From positions 15,355,056 through 15,419,055 of the forward strand of contig JAPFBE010000013.1 in NCBI GenBank assembly GCA_034336665.1: 64,000 nt of DNA. The letters are read 5' to 3'. The notes below the pieces were generated by a model. It searched no databases. It saw only the letters and a program-made list of their open reading frames with translations, and was not told the DNA's origin. The translations under genes and the position numbers were made by a program. This stretch comes from Luscinia megarhynchos. Taxonomy: Eukaryota > Chordata > Aves > Passeriformes > Turdidae. How positions within the stretch are numbered: the first letter of the stretch is position 1; every line of letters starts with the position of its first letter. Of the stretch, positions 63,401-64,000 are shown one piece after another.

Positions 63401-63646
63401 CCAATTCTACAGGGCAGGACAGAAGTCACACCATTAGCTTAGCTCATATACTCAAATGCATTACTGCATTTTTAATTCTCTTATGGAGATGTGCATGTAC
63501 TTCTAGATAGATAATTTAAAATGCATTTTAAAAAAGAGAAAACCACAGCTGAATATTTCAAATTTCTACCATAAGCTGAAACAACACCTACCTGAAAGCA
63601 GCCACTTCAGACTTCCCAAGAAGGAAGATTCATATGTTTCTGCCAA
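44121..63646 (-). CDS. TMPRSS7: Matriptase-family type II transmembrane serine protease (TMPRSS7 position), 5' end missing
   Basis: This is a modular membrane protease. Domains in order are part of a SEA domain, CUB1 (first half seen), CUB2, two LDLa repeats and a trypsin-like catalytic domain. Exons on the minus strand are 63646-63592 (broken, see its entry), 62627-62449, 62347-62315, 61518-61302, [gap], 57029-56932, 56026-55914, 55232-55099, 50887-50780, 49742-49623, 49071-48888, 48199-47928, 46719-46583 and 44279-44121. Phases agree at every junction checked except across the SEA exon and the CUB1 gap. The catalytic triad is present (SAAHC, YDIALLE, GDSGGP), with Asp at the S1 site (GGVDACQGDSGG) and activation site [16 protein letters not shown] in CUB2 and CGASVIS in the protease resemble TMPRSS7; other parts resemble ST14. 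The TMPRSS7 name rests partly on its place beside C3orf52. The transmembrane exon lies outside the window. It may be a decaying gene or a paralogue. Confidence 0.7.
45381..45420. repeat. (TACA)n/(TA)n microsatellite
   Basis: Three TACA units run into about 12 TA dinucleotides. It lies in an intron of the protease gene. Confidence 0.85.
46583..46719 (-). CDS. TMPRSS7: Protease exon: pre-Ser region and S1 pocket
   Basis: 137 nt, phase 1 in and 0 out. It encodes [14 protein letters not shown], then [19 protein letters not shown]. The Asp in GGVDAC is the S1 pocket residue six before the catalytic Ser, which predicts cleavage after Arg or Lys. Confidence 0.93.
47928..48199 (-). CDS. TMPRSS7: Protease exon: catalytic Asp
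   Basis: 272 nt, phase 2 in and 1 out. It encodes RIIVHPQYD, then [13 protein letters not shown] with the catalytic Asp, LVQPICLP, and CYVTGWGA. The frame is open throughout. Confidence 0.93.
48888..49071 (-). CDS. TMPRSS7: Protease exon: activation site and catalytic His
   Basis: 184 nt, phase 1 in and 2 out. It encodes [16 protein letters not shown], the zymogen cleavage site after Arg with a linking cysteine. [19 protein letters not shown] and WLISAAHCF follow, carrying the catalytic His. Confidence 0.93.
49623..49742 (-). CDS. TMPRSS7: Protease exon: LDLa repeat next to the catalytic domain
   Basis: 120 nt, phase 1 in and 1 out. It encodes [17 protein letters not shown] and [17 protein letters not shown], a full LDLa repeat. 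The donor chosen (TGTG|GTGTGG) is weaker than the GTAACA 5 nt further on, but only it keeps the frame into the protease exon. Confidence 0.88.
50780..50887 (-). CDS. TMPRSS7: Protease exon: LDLa repeat
   Basis: 108 nt, phase 1 in and 1 out, acceptor TTCTTCAG|GTTG and donor TGCT|GTAAGT. It encodes six cysteines in the LDLa order, with [11 protein letters not shown] at the end giving the acidic Ca-binding residues. Confidence 0.9.
51412..51985 (-). mobile_element. CR1 LINE, 3' region
   Basis: Read on the plus strand it starts TTCACAGAATCACAGAACAT, the reverse complement of the CR1 3' tail. It continues with AAGGATCATCGAGTCTGACT, GGGGAGGCTGTTCCAGTGCC, GGGTGAAGAATCTTTTCCTA and GCTGCTCCTGATGCCCCCCA, all standard CR1 segments. 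About 570 bp is preserved. It is minus-oriented, in the intron before the first intact LDLa exon. This is strong evidence for an avian (or at least sauropsid) genome. Confidence 0.93.
52675..52752 (-). pseudogene. Relic LDLa repeat exon
   Basis: On the minus strand a reading frame gives [16 protein letters not shown], an LDLa C-terminal half with the DGSDE calcium-site signature. The final conserved cysteine is replaced by Trp (TGG). Just upstream a different frame gives MCIPLKK, like the first half of an LDLa, with a stop and a frameshift at a run of seven A between them. A plausible acceptor (CCTTAG) precedes it. LDLa exons are phase 1-1, so skipping this one keeps the frame. It lies where matriptase-family genes carry an extra LDLa. 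Confidence 0.55.
55099..55232 (-). CDS. TMPRSS7: Protease exon: CUB2 end
   Basis: 134 nt, phase 2 in and 1 out. It encodes [10 protein letters not shown], then [20 protein letters not shown] and [14 protein letters not shown]..... .GF is the typical CUB ending. It joins an LDLa exon of matching phase. Confidence 0.9.
55914..56026 (-). CDS. TMPRSS7: Protease exon: CUB2 middle
   Basis: 113 nt, phase 0 in and 2 out. It encodes [20 protein letters not shown], then [12 protein letters not shown], where C and DWLEI are CUB landmarks (acidic Ca-binding region). Confidence 0.9.
56932..57029 (-). CDS. TMPRSS7: Protease exon: CUB2 start
   Basis: 98 nt, phase 1 in and 0 out. It encodes [20 protein letters not shown] and [12 protein letters not shown], the canonical CUB opening with two cysteines and the YPP.(x)CTW motif. 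The donor AAG|GTAAGT is near consensus. Confidence 0.9.
59235..59292 (+). mobile_element. CR1 LINE 3' tail fragment
   Basis: ACTCGATGATCCTTTTGGGT followed by CACTTCCAATTCAGAATATT and CTGTGATATCTGTGA is the CR1 3' end with its 8-bp ATTCTGTG-type tail. It is short, plus-oriented and intronic. Confidence 0.85.
61040..61178 (+). mobile_element. CR1 LINE 3' fragment
   Basis: Contains CATGGCACCAAACCTGTCAG, TTCAAGGAACATTTGGACAA, then GAGGAGCAGGGAGTTGGACT and CAGTCCCTTCCAACTT, all typical of the CR1 3' region. It is plus-oriented and lies in an intron of the protease gene, about 120 bp below the CUB1 exon. Confidence 0.85.
61302..61518 (-). CDS. TMPRSS7: Protease exon: first half of CUB1
   Basis: 217 nt, phase 1 in and 2 out. 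It encodes [12 protein letters not shown], a tryptophan-containing strand [16 protein letters not shown], and [15 protein letters not shown], which has the Ca-site-like acidic/aromatic pattern of CUB domains. It ends LQNKIITR. The partner exon completing CUB1 was not located in the next 4.2 kb. Confidence 0.75.
62003..62062. repeat. T-rich (GTTTT)n tract
   Basis: Repeated TTTTG/GTTTTT units, low complexity, in the protease intron between the CUB1 exon and the 33-nt exon. Confidence 0.75.
62315..62347 (-). CDS. TMPRSS7: Protease microexon between SEA and CUB1
   Basis: 33 nt, phase 1 in and 1 out, acceptor TTTCAG and donor TCAG|GTAATT. It encodes [11 protein letters not shown]. The length and place correspond to the short SKTVQRTQDN segment of matriptase between SEA and CUB1. 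An alternative acceptor 6 nt upstream would add two codons without changing phase. Confidence 0.6.
62449..62627 (-). CDS. TMPRSS7: Protease exon: end of SEA domain and linker
   Basis: 179 nt, phase 2 in and 1 out. It begins [21 protein letters not shown], which parallels matriptase EGSVIAYYWSEFSIPQHLV. It then has a hydrophilic linker ending DTMELFG. The frame is fully open. Confidence 0.8.
63592..63646 (-). pseudogene. TMPRSS7: SEA-domain exon with in-frame stop or frameshift
   Basis: 55 nt between the acceptor TTTCATTGTCAG and the donor TTTCAG|GTAGGT. In the frame that joins the next exon it ends KSEVAAFS|EGES, a good match to the SEA motif KESAVTAFSEGS of matriptase. That frame holds TGA at 63632-63630. 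The other frame reads [11 protein letters not shown], also SEA-like, but shifts out of phase. The simplest reading is a small deletion between FLG and KSEV. A mistaken exon start is possible, but no later AG acceptor lies after the TGA until position 63612. Confidence 0.6.
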
Positions 63647-64000
63647 CTGACAATGAAATAATAGTAAAAGAAAATGTAACATTTTATTTTAGTGCCAATA
63701 CTATAAAGTGCTTGTCTTTTTCGTTCTTTCCTCTTCCTCACCTCCCTCTCCCCACATTACAAGCACTGTCCATAATTTTCATTAAATGTATCAAATAAGG
63801 ATCATAAAGGTGTGTTAAGTTACACTAAAAATTGCTTTTGCACATTACATTTCAAGACCATTGCAACAATTCTTGACAATTAGTAATGAATACATTCATA
63901 TTTTTGTTTCAGTCTTTAAACTTCCAGTATGATTAACTTGTATTGACTGTGCACAAAGCACCTTTGAGACACCAGATTAGTTCTTTTGGGAAATACAGGC
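63647..64000. other. Right edge, inside the protease gene
   Basis: Intron sequence upstream of the SEA exon. No further exon is recognised. The exons for the cytoplasmic tail, transmembrane helix and first part of the SEA domain must lie beyond the window. Confidence 0.6.

Noticed and set aside
1..64000. Prokaryote-type features such as operons, CRISPR arrays or riboswitches.
   Set aside because: The sequence is clearly vertebrate, with spliced exons, LINE and LTR elements and no dense coding. No such feature was seen.

Overview
This window is vertebrate nuclear DNA, almost certainly from a bird and probably a songbird. Coding sequence is split into short exons with GT-AG introns. Several fragments match the avian CR1 LINE, and two solo endogenous-retrovirus LTRs with clean target-site duplications resemble those common in passerines. 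The gene order matches the human 3q13.2 block TMPRSS7 - C3orf52 - GCSAM - (SLC9C1) - CD200, read in the opposite direction.

Layout from left to right. 1-8.1 kb: no gene I can name. 8.15-16.03 kb, minus strand: CD200, with a signal-peptide exon, an IgV exon, an IgC exon and a transmembrane/tail exon. 16.1-19.8 kb: spacer between two divergent genes, with no trace of SLC9C1, which lies here in human. 19.87-29.83 kb, plus strand: a short GCSAM orthologue of four coding exons whose splice phases all agree, about 102 codons, starting MGNCLP (N-myristoylation type) and ending with three tyrosine motifs. An ERVK-type solo LTR sits in its last intron. 29.8-34.2 kb: spacer between convergent genes. 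34.17-40.94 kb, minus strand: C3orf52 (TTMP), five coding exons, with an ERVL-type solo LTR in an intron. 44.12 kb to the right edge, minus strand: a matriptase-family type II transmembrane serine protease at the TMPRSS7 position. Its 5' end lies outside the window.

The protease is the most unusual locus. Its catalytic domain, second CUB domain and two LDLa repeats are intact and phase-consistent, with the full triad and a trypsin-type S1 Asp. The visible SEA-domain exon, however, has a TGA in the only frame that joins the next exon. A third LDLa exon survives only as a relic, and the second half of CUB1 was not found. It may be a remodelled or decaying matriptase-3, or a lineage-specific paralogue beside the true TMPRSS7.

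Functionally, CD200 is an inhibitory immune ligand and GCSAM is a B-cell signalling adaptor. C3orf52 is a SEA-like membrane protein. The protease is a membrane-anchored ectoenzyme. The neighbours share synteny rather than a pathway. All calls come from reading the sequence and from remembered family features; no alignment was run.
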